Source: Mesorhizobium sp. J428 (GTDB lineage Bacteria > Pseudomonadota > Alphaproteobacteria > Rhizobiales > Rhizobiaceae). From it: a stretch of DNA of 64,000 nucleotides. Positions 38,570 through 47,112 of the stretch are shown piece after piece. Within the stretch, counting starts at the first letter, position 1, and every line of letters begins with the position of its first letter. Both the position numbers and the translations under genes were made by a program. Location: contig NZ_JAJOMX010000001.1 of assembly GCF_024699925.1 (NCBI RefSeq), forward strand, positions 434,001-498,000, read 5' to 3'. Below the pieces are notes generated by a model. The model was given only the letters and a program-made list of their open reading frames with translations, did not search any database and was not told the origin of the DNA.

Positions 38570-39913
38570 ACCGGCGGCGGAGGCCGCCTTCTGCAAGGCC
38601 TTGACGCGATCGGCCAGGCTGACGATCCGCGATGCGCCGCCGTCCTGGCCCGCATCGGCGGTGTCAAGGATCTGCGCGATCGGCGAACCGGGGCCGTCGA
38701 GCATCGCGGTCAGGTGCACGACCTCGGCCGCCAGATCGTTGATCTGTTCGCGCAGCAGCGCGCTGTCGCGCCTTTCCGCATCCCAGTCCTGTGTCTTTGA
38801 TCGTTCGAACGCCTCGACCTCGGAGCGCAGTCTCTTGTTCTCGCGCGTCAACAGGCCAAGCCTGTCGGCCTGGCGGTCGCGCTCCCGTTGCAGGCTGCCG
38901 ATCGCCTTGTCGATGTCGCTGCCTGTGCCGCCGGAGAGCAGCGTCGAGAGCTGGAGCTGCAGTTCAGCCACCTCCGCCTCCAGCTTCACACGATCGGCCT
39001 GCGCCTGGGTCAGCTTCGCATCGAGGTCGCTTCCACCCTGGGAGGCGGACTTGATCTCGTCGCGCAGCCGCGCCAGTTCCTTCTCGCGGCGCGCCAGCTT
39101 CTCCTCGCGATCGGATACCGTGGACATCAGGCGCTCCAGCTTGCTGTCGAGCTCGGCCGAGCGCCTGCGCTCGTCCTTCAAGGCTTCCTGCGCCGCCTTG
39201 CTCTCGGCGGCGATCTCGCGCAGGCGCTTCTCGGCATCCTTGCGCTCGCTCTGCAGCAGGCCGACATTGCCGGCCAGCCGGTCGAATTCGGTTTCGCGGG
39301 CCACCAGTTCGACCTGGCGGTTGCTGGCGGTCAGCGTCGCCTCGTCATAGAGCTGACCGAGCCTGTCGATCTCATGAGCCCTGTCCTCCAGCAGATCCTC
39401 GGCCTCCGCGAGCCGTGCCGTCAGGCGCTGCAGCTGTTCCTCGCGGTTGCGCAGCTCCGCGCGAAGCTCCCCTGCCCGCGCATCAAGTTCGGTGATCGTC
39501 CTGTCGCGGTCCGTGCGTTCCTCGGCGAGCCGCCTCAGTTCGTCGCGGTTGCGGTTGATCTCGATGATCTGCGCCGAAGCCTTGTCGCGGAAGTTCTTGA
39601 TGCTCATCTCGAGCCGGCGCGTCGACATGGCGAACTCTGCGCGCATGCGGTCCTTGTCGGCCTGGATCTCGTTGACGGTCAGCGGCAGCGACGCTTCCAG
39701 CCGCCTCCGGGTGAGGCTGACGGCCCGTCGCCAGATCGCCGGCGCGACCATCAGGGCGAGAAATCCTGCGGTCAGAAAGCCCAGCGAAAAGAACAGGATG
39801 GACTGGATCAAGAGGTTCGTTCCGGGCGGTTCGGCCGTGTCCCCAGGCGCCCGATCCTTCAGGAAGACGCGCCTCTCCGCTCCCTTCGGACCGGCAGCGT
39901 AGATGTGCCACAT
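38534..39913 (-). CDS. Membrane-anchored coiled-coil protein
   Basis: A 459-residue conserved hypothetical of rhizobia. One transmembrane helix (SILFFSLGFLTAGFLALMVA, about 38-57) is followed by about 330 residues of coiled coil rich in Glu, Arg and Leu (e.g. RAEFAMSTRRLEMSIKNFRD, LAEERTDRDRTITELDARAG). The tail is Ala-rich. The topology suggests a scaffold or sensor attached to the inner membrane. No catalytic motifs are seen. The start at 39913 is the first in-frame ATG; a later one is possible. Confidence 0.7.
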   Translation of the reverse strand: MWHIYAAGPKGAERRVFLKDRAPGDTAEPPGTNLLIQSILFFSLGFLTAGFLALMVAPAIWRRAVSLTRRRLEASLPLTVNEIQADKDRMRAEFAMSTRRLEMSIKNFRDKASAQIIEINRNRDELRRLAEERTDRDRTITELDARAGELRAELRNREEQLQRLTARLAEAEDLLEDRAHEIDRLGQLYDEATLTASNRQVELVARETEFDRLAGNVGLLQSERKDAEKRLREIAAESKAAQEALKDERRRSAELDSKLERLMSTVSDREEKLARREKELARLRDEIKSASQGGSDLDAKLTQAQADRVKLEAEVAELQLQLSTLLSGGTGSDIDKAIGSLQRERDRQADRLGLLTRENKRLRSEVEAFERSKTQDWDAERRDSALLREQINDLAAEVVHLTAMLDGPGSPIAQILDTADAGQDGGASRIVSLADRVKALQKAASAAGSAAPETVQGNR

Positions 39914-39973
39914 CGGGACCGGACGAATCCAGCCCCGATGCGATTTACTTTCGCTTAACCCTAACGCGGCAGC

Positions 39974-40554
39974 TCAGAAGGGATTCCAGGTCGGCCGGTC
40001 TGTAACCTTGAGATAGCCGACATTGACGCCGAGCCGGGCACCTACGCCAGTGCGCACCGGCACGAGTAGCACGCGGCCGTTCTTCATCACGTTGAAGCCG
40101 AGGCCGGCGACCATGTAGGCCGACCCCGCCACGCCGCCGAAGCGGCCGTAGACCGCATCGATCGAGTCGAGATTGTAGACGAGGATCATCGTCATCGCGA
40201 GCCCTGCCCGCCGAAATCCCAGCCAACCGACGGACCCTGCCAGAACACGCGGTGGTCGCCGGCATTCTTCGTGTAGAGCGTGCCTTCGCCATAGGTCAGC
40301 CCGCCGACCAGCGCGCCCGACCCTTCTTCGCCGAGCACATAGCCGTTCGGCAGTCCGTAGGAGGCGAAAATCTTCTCGACGACGGTAGCGAGGCCACCCG
40401 ACGTCGCGCCGAAGAACTTGTGTCCGGAATCGACGATCTCCTGAGCCGTGTATTCGTTGGCGCGCGCACTCGCGGCGAAGGCCACGGCAAGCACCGCGAA
40501 CGCAGCAGCGATGGACAGGGCGCGCATGCCGCGCGCGAGGATCTTAACAAGCAT
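39974..40554 (-). CDS. eipA: DUF1134 envelope-integrity protein (EipA type), frameshifted
   Basis: Periplasmic beta-barrel protein needed for envelope integrity in Brucella and conserved in Alphaproteobacteria. The signal peptide (MLVKILARGMRALSIAAAFA, cut after ARA) is followed by YTAQEIVDSGHKFFGATSGG and GPSVGWDFGGQGSR. The frame then changes at about 40196; one missing base joins it to MTMILVYNLDSIDAVYGRFG, then GVAGSAYMVAGLGFNV and the end RPTWNPF. The ATG at 40554 fits GGGAG better than one three codons upstream. Confidence 0.82.
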
Positions 40555-40844
40555 TACAACCATTCTCCCTTCTGGGAGCACCCTGTTCCGACGCCTGGCT
40601 GCCGCGGCTCTTCCGGCCGCATGGCAACGATCCGGCAACCCTAGTCGCTAATCCTTTTTCAACCATTAATCCCTCAAATGATCATGTTTCTTTCATGACC
40701 TCCGGCGGCACACGCAGCCGTTTGTTGCCGAGTTTCGGGTCTCCGGTATATCCGGAACATGCGGGTTTCATTGTTGATTCGCGGTCCGCGGCGGCGTGGG
40801 CATTGATTGTTTCGCACGTTGGCGCATCAGGGGAATTTTCGAGA

Positions 40845-41474
40845 ATGGCGGACCTCTTCACCCTTTCGGCTCCGGAACTCGCCGCGCTTCTGTGCAGTCG
40901 GGTGTGCCACGACATCATCTCGCCGGTCGGCGCGATCAACAACGGCCTGGAACTGCTGGACGAAGGGGGAGCGGACGAGGACGCGATGAGCCTCATTCGC
41001 ACGAGCGCACGCAACGCCTCGGCGCGGCTGCAGTTCGCCCGCATCGCCTTCGGTGCTGCCGGTTCGGCCGGCATGCAGATCGACACCGGCGACGCCGAGG
41101 CCGTCGCGCTCGCCTACGTCAAGAACGAGAAGCCCGACCTCGAATGGATCGGCAAGCGGGCGCTGCTGCCGAAGAACAAGGTCAAGCTGATCCTCAACCT
41201 GATCCTCGTCTCGATCGGCGCCATTCCGCGCGGCGGCAAGATCCGTGTCAACCTGGACGACCTCGACACCGCGCCCGTGTTCACCATTACAGCCGCGGGG
41301 CCGATGGTGCGGGTGCCACCGAAGTTCCTCGAACTGCATTCGGGCGCCAAGCCCTCCGAGCCGATCGACGCGCATTCGGTGCAGCCGTATTACACGCTGC
41401 TGCTCGCCCGCGAGGCCGGAATGGAAATCTCGATCCGCGCAGGCGCAGAAGAAATCGTCTTCAGCGCCCGTTGA
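40845..41474 (+). CDS. chpT: Histidine phosphotransferase ChpT
   Basis: Relays phosphate from the CckA kinase to CtrA and CpdR in cell-cycle control. It has 209 residues. The dimerisation helix carries His22 in CSRVCHDIISPVGAINNGLE; the degenerate ATPase-like domain (about 90-205; KVKLILNLILVSIGAIPRGG, then PYYTLLLAREAGMEI) does not bind ATP in this family. The ATG at 40845 was chosen because family members start MxDxxTLSAPELAALL. It lies 144 bases before a receiver gene and 1.3 kb from ctrA. Confidence 0.93.
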   Translation: MADLFTLSAPELAALLCSRVCHDIISPVGAINNGLELLDEGGADEDAMSLIRTSARNASARLQFARIAFGAAGSAGMQIDTGDAEAVALAYVKNEKPDLEWIGKRALLPKNKVKLILNLILVSIGAIPRGGKIRVNLDDLDTAPVFTITAAGPMVRVPPKFLELHSGAKPSEPIDAHSVQPYYTLLLAREAGMEISIRAGAEEIVFSAR

Positions 41475-41617
41475 GGACGGCTGGAGAATATTTCTCCGCC
41501 AGACAAGTATATTTTTAAGCATCGCCTTTGACGGTTTTTTACCGTCGGCCGTCTAGCATGCCTGCGGATCATCCCGGAACGGCGCCGCTCCGGGAAGAGC
41601 AAGCCAGGGACGGACCG

Positions 41618-41986
41618 ATGAAGCGCTGCATGATCGTCGATGACTCCAGTGTGATCCGCAAGGTCGCCAAGCGCATCCTGACCGGGCCGGAGATGGTCGT
41701 GGTCGAGGCGGGCACCGGCGCCCAGGCCCTCGACATGTGTGCAGCTCAGATGCCCGACATCATTGTCGTCGACGGCGGCCTGCCGGACATGCCGACCGTG
41801 GAGTTCATCCGTTCGGCCATGGCGATTCCGTCAGCCGTGCGGCCGCGCATCATGATCTGCATCCCGCAATTCGACCTCGGCGCAATCATGCGCGCAAAGA
41901 GGGCCGGAGCCGCCGGCTATCTAATGAAGCCGTTCAACCGCCCGCAGTTGCTCGAACGTTTCCGCCAGATTCAGCAGGCAGCGTAA
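41618..41986 (+). CDS. Orphan single-domain response regulator between chpT and ctrA
   Basis: A 122-residue CheY-like receiver. The acidic pair is Asp8-Asp9, the phospho-acceptor Asp52 (VVDGGLPDM) and the invariant Lys104 in MKPF. The switch Thr/Ser that contacts the phosphate is replaced by Ile82 (IMICIPQFD), so signalling by the usual Thr-Tyr coupling is doubtful. There is no output domain. It lies next to chpT and is convergent with ctrA, making ChpT or CckA its likely partner. Not CpdR or DivK by sequence. Confidence 0.8.
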   Translation: MKRCMIVDDSSVIRKVAKRILTGPEMVVVEAGTGAQALDMCAAQMPDIIVVDGGLPDMPTVEFIRSAMAIPSAVRPRIMICIPQFDLGAIMRAKRAGAAGYLMKPFNRPQLLERFRQIQQAA

Positions 41987-42080
41987 GGGAGCACGGGGAA
42001 AATAAAGCGGCCGGCCGCGTCAACCGCAACCGGCGCAAGGGGATCTATCTCCCCTGTTCGCTACTCAGCATTTCGCCAGT

Positions 42081-42776
42081 TTATGCGGTGGCGCGCAGTT
42101 CTTCAGGCTCGCGCAGAACATAGCCGCGGCCCCAGACAGTCTCGATGAAGTTCTGTCCGCCCGATGCCGCGTCGAGCTTCTTGCGAAGCTTGCAGATGAA
42201 CACGTCAATGATCTTGAGTTCCGGCTCATCCATCCCGCCATAGAGATGATTGAGGAACATCTCCTTGGTGAGCGTCGTGCCCTTGCGGAGCGAGAGGAGC
42301 TCCAGCATCTGGTATTCCTTGCCCGTCAGGTGAACGCGCTGGCCACCCACTTCGACGGTCTTGGCGTCGAGATTGACTATCAGGTCGCCGGTGGCGATGA
42401 CCGACTGGGCATGCCCCTTTGAACGGCGGACGATGGCGTGGATGCGCGCCACGAGCTCGTCCTTGTGGAAAGGTTTGGTCATGTAGTCGTCGGCGCCGAA
42501 GCCGAGCCCGCGCACCTTGTCCTCGATTCCGGCCATTCCGGACAGGATCAGGATCGGGGTCTTCACCTTGGAGAGGCGCAGCGTCCGGAGCACCTCGTAG
42601 CCCGACATATCCGGGAGATTCAGGTCCAGTAGGATGATGTCGTAGTCGTAGAGTTTGCCGAGATCGACGCCCTCTTCACCGAGATCCGTCGTGTAGACAT
42701 TGAAGCTTTCCGACTTGAGCATCAGCTCGATGCTCTGGGCCGTTGCACTGTCATCTTCAATCAGCAGGACGCGCAT
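42081..42776 (-). CDS. ctrA: Cell-cycle response regulator CtrA
   Basis: Master regulator of the alphaproteobacterial cell cycle; it activates division, flagellar and methylation genes and silences the replication origin. It has 231 residues. The receiver has Asp51 ([17 protein letters not shown]) and Lys in [15 protein letters not shown]. The OmpR-type winged helix includes [20 protein letters not shown] and [11 protein letters not shown]. The C-terminal EELRATA resembles the degradation tag ending in two Ala. A 446-base upstream region with clustered GANTC sites follows. Confidence 0.97.
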   Translation of the reverse strand: MRVLLIEDDSATAQSIELMLKSESFNVYTTDLGEEGVDLGKLYDYDIILLDLNLPDMSGYEVLRTLRLSKVKTPILILSGMAGIEDKVRGLGFGADDYMTKPFHKDELVARIHAIVRRSKGHAQSVIATGDLIVNLDAKTVEVGGQRVHLTGKEYQMLELLSLRKGTTLTKEMFLNHLYGGMDEPELKIIDVFICKLRKKLDAASGGQNFIETVWGRGYVLREPEELRATA

Positions 42777-43222
42777 TTCATTCCCCTTCTCCGCCGCCGT
42801 GCCGGAGCACCAACCGGCCCAGGACAGTGATTGCCTGATTCAGAGGCTGCCATCGAATGGTTAACAAAATCTGATTCCATTATGCAAGTGCAATCAGACG
42901 CTGGGAACTTTTCACGGCACGCTTTTGAATCCAATCGTGAATCACCAACCGAACTTGTTAAACCGACACATTAGGAAATCGACCGAACCTGGTGTTTCGG
43001 ATTCGCTGTTGCGAATATCGGTCCCCACCGATCGATTTTTACCGGCCCTTAAGCCATGGACCGTATGATTAACAATGCGCGTAAACGAAAGGTTACCAGG
43101 ATCGTCCTGCCTTAAGATTTTGTTTGGCACGATGGTTCAACCTGTCGGAGGAAGCGCACGGGCCGCCCGCTCGGGAGGTTCGAGCGTGTGGTTGAGTTGT
43201 GTACGTGTTTCTGGAGTTCACC
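42777..43222. promoter_or_regulatory. Divergent ctrA-fliJ control region with GANTC cluster
   Basis: The 446-base gap is AT-rich. Five CcrM methylation sites (GANTC) lie at 42837, 42873, 42927, 42939 and 43000, within 168 bases. TTAA half-sites of the CtrA box lie at 42861, 42958, 43049, 43069 and 43112, but I find no TTAA-N7-TTAA full site. In related species ctrA transcription depends on CcrM methylation and on CtrA itself. Confidence 0.6.
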
Positions 43223-43600
43223 ATGATTAAGTCACGCGAGAATCTCGTCCGACTGAAGAAATTCCAGGCCAGCGAAAAACGCCGCCAGCTTCTTCAGATC
43301 GAGATGATGGTGGCCGACTTCGAGCGGATGGCAAACGAGCTCGAGGCGCAGATCGCCTCCGAAGAGCGCAAGGCTGGCATCACCGACGTCAATCACTTCG
43401 CTTACCCCACTTTCGCGAAGGCGGCGCGCCTGCGCCGCGACAATCTCAAGACGTCGCAGCACGATCTCCTCCAGCAGAAGGCTGGTGCCGAAGCCGCCCT
43501 CGCCGAGGCCGAGGCCGAACTCGCCAAGGCCGAGATGCTGGAAAACCGCGATACGCGCCAGCGCGAACTCGAGGCCGATGCGCGCCGCGCCGTCGGCTGA
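43223..43600 (+). CDS. fliJ: Flagellar export protein FliJ, rhizobial type
   Basis: Soluble chaperone-like stalk of the flagellar type III export ATPase. It is a 125-residue, nearly all-helical coiled coil: KSRENLVRLKKFQASEKRRQ (3-22), DFERMANELEAQIASEERKA, a break at NHFAYPTFAKAARLR, then a second helix rich in Glu and Ala. The ATG at 43223 follows GGAG. It is positioned divergent from ctrA as in other Rhizobiales. No other flagellar genes are in the window. Confidence 0.82.
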   Translation: MIKSRENLVRLKKFQASEKRRQLLQIEMMVADFERMANELEAQIASEERKAGITDVNHFAYPTFAKAARLRRDNLKTSQHDLLQQKAGAEAALAEAEAELAKAEMLENRDTRQRELEADARRAVG

Positions 43601-43679
43601 ATCGCCCTTGGGCTGATCTATCGCGCGAGCCGCTTGCGCGAACCTTACGCCCGGAGCGCCGTTCCGCTATAGGGACCGG

Positions 43680-44132
43680 ATGCGGTTTCTGCTCCCGGCC
43701 GTCCTGTGCGGCGCAACCTTTTCCTTCGCGCTGGGCATCACCCTGCCGCTGATCCGGGTAGACCGTTTCCTGATCCTCTCCGACGAACCGTCCCTCGTCG
43801 CCATGGTCGCAAGCCTGTGGAACGCCGGCGAATGGGCGATTGCCAGCCTGATCCTCGCCTTCTCGATCGTCTTCCCGGCAATGAAACTTTACCTGCTGCA
43901 CGCGGCCGCCTTTTCGGCGGCAGACGACGGCCACCGGCTGCCCGGGTGGTTCCGCAGCCTGTCGAACTGGTCGATGCTGGATGTCGTGCTGGTGGCGCTG
44001 GTGATCTTCGCGGCGAAGACGAGCGGCTTGGCGACGGCTATTACGCAGCCCGGCCTGTGGTTCTTCGCCGGATCGGTGGTGCTGACGGTCCTGGCCGCGG
44101 CGCTGGTGAAGTCACGAGCCGCGGCGAATTGA
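43680..44132 (+). CDS. PqiA-like inner-membrane protein
   Basis: A 150-residue protein with four hydrophobic segments (about 2-20, 52-72, 98-115, 125-145). The motifs FSFALGITLPLIRV and EWAIASLILAFSIVFPAMKL are those of the paraquat-inducible protein A repeat, which is linked to lipid transport with MCE proteins. It is a half-length PqiA with one repeat. No MCE partner lies nearby. Convergent with sciP. Confidence 0.72.
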   Translation: MRFLLPAVLCGATFSFALGITLPLIRVDRFLILSDEPSLVAMVASLWNAGEWAIASLILAFSIVFPAMKLYLLHAAAFSAADDGHRLPGWFRSLSNWSMLDVVLVALVIFAAKTSGLATAITQPGLWFFAGSVVLTVLAAALVKSRAAAN

Positions 44133-44141
44133 GTCCGGGGA

Positions 44142-44417
44142 TCAGTGCCGGTATTGCTGGATACGCGTAGTGCGCAGCCCCGCGAGGCCGTATTCGTCGA
44201 TCGAGGCCTGCCAGGACAGGAATTCCTCGGTGGTGAGCTTGTAGCGCTGGCACGCCTCTTCGAGGCTGAGGAGACCGCCGCGGACAGCGGCCACGACTTC
44301 GGCCTTGCGGCGGATGACCCAGCGACGCGTGTTCGACGGGGGCAGGTCGGCAATGGTGAGGGGACTGCCGTCCGGCCCGATGACATACTTGACGCGCGGT
44401 CTGATCAGATCGGTCAT
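44142..44417 (-). CDS. sciP: CtrA-inhibitory protein SciP (DUF1153)
   Basis: A 91-residue helix-turn-helix protein that binds CtrA and blocks its recruitment of RNA polymerase. VKYVIGPDGSPLTIADLPP and NTRRWVIRRKAEVVAAVRGG, then LLSLEEACQRYKLTTEEFLS are the DUF1153 signature. Two adjacent ATGs could start it; the second (44417) is better spaced from AGAGAG. A CtrA-box-like site lies 57 bases upstream, which would close a feedback loop. It is linked to ctrA, chpT and fliJ. Confidence 0.93.
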   Translation of the reverse strand: MTDLIRPRVKYVIGPDGSPLTIADLPPSNTRRWVIRRKAEVVAAVRGGLLSLEEACQRYKLTTEEFLSWQASIDEYGLAGLRTTRIQQYRH

Positions 44418-44473
44418 CATACTCTCTAAACAACGCACTTACACTCGATCCAGAACACAATACCGCCACAGGT

Positions 44474-44488
44474 TTAAAATTTGCCTAA
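44474..44488 (-). promoter_or_regulatory. Candidate CtrA box upstream of sciP
   Basis: TTAA-N7-CTAA on the plus strand (TTAAAATTTGCCTAA), one base from the full TTAA-N7-TTAA consensus. It stands in a strongly AT-rich stretch between divergent sciP and mnmA. CtrA activates sciP in Caulobacter, which supports the call. Confidence 0.5.
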
Positions 44489-44641
44489 GCGGAAAGATCG
44501 AATTAGATCACTTCCAACATGTTGTTTTTATTGATTTTTCGAATTTTACAGCATCCCGGGACGACAGTCGCGTGGCACATTGCGGGGGCTTGACCTATAT
44601 TGTCGCCAGCGGCAAACCGGCGTCTCCACGGCCATGCAGCG

Positions 44642-45835
44642 ATGACAAAGAACAGCCTCGACCTACCCGGACGTCCCGAAGACACGCGCGTCGTCGTCGC
44701 GATGTCGGGCGGCGTGGATTCTTCCGTCGTGGCGGGGCTGCTCAAGCGCCAGGGCTATGACGTGGTCGGCGTAACGCTGCAGCTCTACGACCACGGCGCT
44801 GCGACCCACAGGCCGGGCTCCTGCTGCGCCGGGCGCGATATTGACGATGCGCGCCGCGTCTCCGAGACGCTCGGCATCCCGCATTACGTGCTGAACTACG
44901 AGCAGCGCTTCCGCGAGGCGGTGATCGACCCGTTTACAGCGAGCTACGCCGCCGGCGAGACGCCGATTCCCTGCGTCGCCTGCAACCAGACGGTCAAGTT
45001 CGCCGACCTGCTGGCGACCGCGCGCGACCTCGGCGCGGACGCGCTCGCCACCGGCCACTATATTCGCTCGCGTGCGAACGGAGCCCATCGCGCGCTCTAC
45101 CGGCCGGTCGATGCCGACCGCGACCAGAGTTATTTCCTCTTCGCCACGACGCAGGAGCAGATCGATTTCCTGCGCTTCCCCCTCGGCGACCTGCCGAAGC
45201 CGCAGGTGCGCGAGCTCGCCGCCGAAATGGGCCTGTCGGTGGCCCAGAAGCAGGACAGCCAGGACATCTGCTTCGTGCCGCAGGGGCGCTATTCGGACAT
45301 CATCGCCAAGCTGAGGCCCGACGCCGCCGCGCCGGGTGACATCGTGCATCTCGATGGCCGCGTGCTCGGCCGCCACGAAGGCATCCTGCACTACACGATC
45401 GGCCAGCGGCGCGGCATCGGCGTGGCGACCGGCGACCCGCTCTATGTCGTGCATATCGACGCAGCGCATGCGCGCGTCGTCGTCGGTCCGCGCGAGGCGC
45501 TGGAGACGCGCAAGGTGATTTTGCGCGACATGAACTGGCTGGGTGACGCACCGCTCGAGAATTTGCCCGCCGAGGGCGTCGAGCTCTTCGCCAGGGTGCG
45601 CTCGACTCGGCGTCCCGCGCCCGCTATCCTGCGCTGGACGGAGGGACGGGCGGAGGTAGAGCTTTCCGCCGGCGAGCAGGGCGTGGCCGCGGGCCAGGCC
45701 TGCGTGCTCTACGACGGCGAGAGAGATGGCGCGCGTGTGTTCGGCGGCGGCTTCATCGCCCGCTCGCAGCGCGCGCCCGAGGCCGAGGCCATGCTGCGCA
45801 GAATGGGCGTGGAAGGCTCGCGCCTGTCCGCCTGA
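44642..45835 (+). CDS. mnmA: tRNA-specific 2-thiouridylase MnmA
   Basis: Thiolates U34 of tRNA Lys, Glu and Gln using sulfur relayed to a catalytic cysteine. It has 397 residues. The PP-loop [18 protein letters not shown] (about 20-37), the first catalytic Cys in [11 protein letters not shown] (about 115-125), and the second Cys in [13 protein letters not shown] (about 209-221) are all present. The ATG at 44642 was preferred over an upstream GTG/ATG because the family begins about 15 residues before the P-loop. Confidence 0.95.
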   Translation: MTKNSLDLPGRPEDTRVVVAMSGGVDSSVVAGLLKRQGYDVVGVTLQLYDHGAATHRPGSCCAGRDIDDARRVSETLGIPHYVLNYEQRFREAVIDPFTASYAAGETPIPCVACNQTVKFADLLATARDLGADALATGHYIRSRANGAHRALYRPVDADRDQSYFLFATTQEQIDFLRFPLGDLPKPQVRELAAEMGLSVAQKQDSQDICFVPQGRYSDIIAKLRPDAAAPGDIVHLDGRVLGRHEGILHYTIGQRRGIGVATGDPLYVVHIDAAHARVVVGPREALETRKVILRDMNWLGDAPLENLPAEGVELFARVRSTRRPAPAILRWTEGRAEVELSAGEQGVAAGQACVLYDGERDGARVFGGGFIARSQRAPEAEAMLRRMGVEGSRLSA

Positions 45836-45837
45836 GG

Positions 45838-46977
45838 CTACTCGGCCGCGATCGCGGCGTTGTGCCCGACATAGCCGGCGATCTCCTCGCAGATGCGATC
45901 CTGGTCGGCTTCCGTGAGATAGGGGTGCATTGGCAGGCACAGGATGCGCTGCGGCAGCGCCTCCGACACCGGCAGGCCGCCAGGCGCGCGCGGGAACTTC
46001 TCATACGCCACCTGCAGGTGCAGCGGCTTGACGTAGTAGATGACCGACGGAATGCCCTGCGACTGGAGATGCGCCTTCAGCCCGTCGCGCACCGGAGTCT
46101 CGATCGCATACTGCGCCCAGGCCGAGCGGTTGTCCGCCGGCATCCGCGCCGGCTTGACGATGCCGGCGAGACGCTCGGCATAGCGCTTCGCGACGGCCTC
46201 GCGCGCGACCATCTCGTCTTCCAGGATGGCGAGCTTCTCGATCAGGATGGCGGCCTGGATGGTGTCGAGGCGGGAATTGAGGCCGACATGGACGTTGTCG
46301 TACTGCGTCTCGCCCTTGCCATGGAAGGCGAAGGAGCGCAGCCGCTCGGCAAGCGCGTCGTCATTGGTGAACATCGCCCCGCCGTCGCCGTAGCAGCCCA
46401 GCGGCTTGGCCGGATAGAAGCTGGTGGAGGCCACGTCGCCGAAGGCGCCGCACTTCACGCCCTTGCGCACGCCGCCGACGGCCTGCGCCGCATCCTCGAT
46501 GACCATAAGGTTCTCGCGCGCGGCGATCGCGCCGATCGCGTCGTAGTCGGCGGCGAGCCCGAACAGGTCGACCGGGATGATCGCACGAGGCTTCAGGCGC
46601 CCCTCCGCCTTGACCATGGCGATCGCCGCCTCGAGGCTTTCGATGTCCATGTTGTAGGTGTCGGGATCGATATCGACGAAGACCGGCTCGGCCTTGGCCA
46701 GCGCCACCACCTCGGCCGTCGCTGCGAAAGTGAAGCTCGGCACGAAGACGGCGTCGCCGGGGCCGATTCCACTGGCATAGAGCGGCAGGAGCAGCGCATC
46801 CGTGCCGTTGGCGCAGGCGATCACGTTCTTCACCCCGACATAGTCGGCGAGCTGCTTTTCGAAGGCGGCAACCTCCGGCCCGAGGATGTATTTGCCTTCG
46901 TTCACCACTTTGTCGATCGCGGCCTTGAGACGGTCGTTGATACGTGCGCGCTGGGCTGCGAGATCGATGAACTGCAT
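45838..46977 (-). CDS. DegT/DnrJ/EryC1 sugar aminotransferase, candidate GnnB/WbpE type
   Basis: PLP enzyme of 379 residues that aminates a 3-keto nucleotide sugar. The start MQFIDLAAQRARINDRLKAA is typical. ACANGTDALLLPLYASGIGP (about 54-73) binds the phosphate. The PLP Lys is in ASTSFYPAKPLGCYGDGGA (about 182). The partner oxidoreductase 47113-48066 upstream makes a dehydrogenase-aminotransferase pair, as in GnnA-GnnB (UDP-GlcNAc3N for lipid A, expected in this lineage) or WlbA-WlbC (O-antigen). Other O-antigen genes are absent, favouring GnnB. Confidence 0.82.
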   Translation of the reverse strand: MQFIDLAAQRARINDRLKAAIDKVVNEGKYILGPEVAAFEKQLADYVGVKNVIACANGTDALLLPLYASGIGPGDAVFVPSFTFAATAEVVALAKAEPVFVDIDPDTYNMDIESLEAAIAMVKAEGRLKPRAIIPVDLFGLAADYDAIGAIAARENLMVIEDAAQAVGGVRKGVKCGAFGDVASTSFYPAKPLGCYGDGGAMFTNDDALAERLRSFAFHGKGETQYDNVHVGLNSRLDTIQAAILIEKLAILEDEMVAREAVAKRYAERLAGIVKPARMPADNRSAWAQYAIETPVRDGLKAHLQSQGIPSVIYYVKPLHLQVAYEKFPRAPGGLPVSEALPQRILCLPMHPYLTEADQDRICEEIAGYVGHNAAIAAE

Positions 46978-47112
46978 GGGTCGCCTTTGTCGGGTCGTGT
47001 GGCGGGGCAGCCGAAGGCTGCCGGCGAAGATGCCGTCATAGTTCGATCCGCCCGCATGCGCCAGTGGGGCGGTTTCACACACGTCCCTGCCCTGTAAGGC
47101 TGGGTGATCGCG

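Noticed and set aside
42007..42060. Terminator between the receiver gene and ctrA
   Set aside because: AGGGGA/TCCCCT can pair, but the stem is only 6 bases with no T tract.
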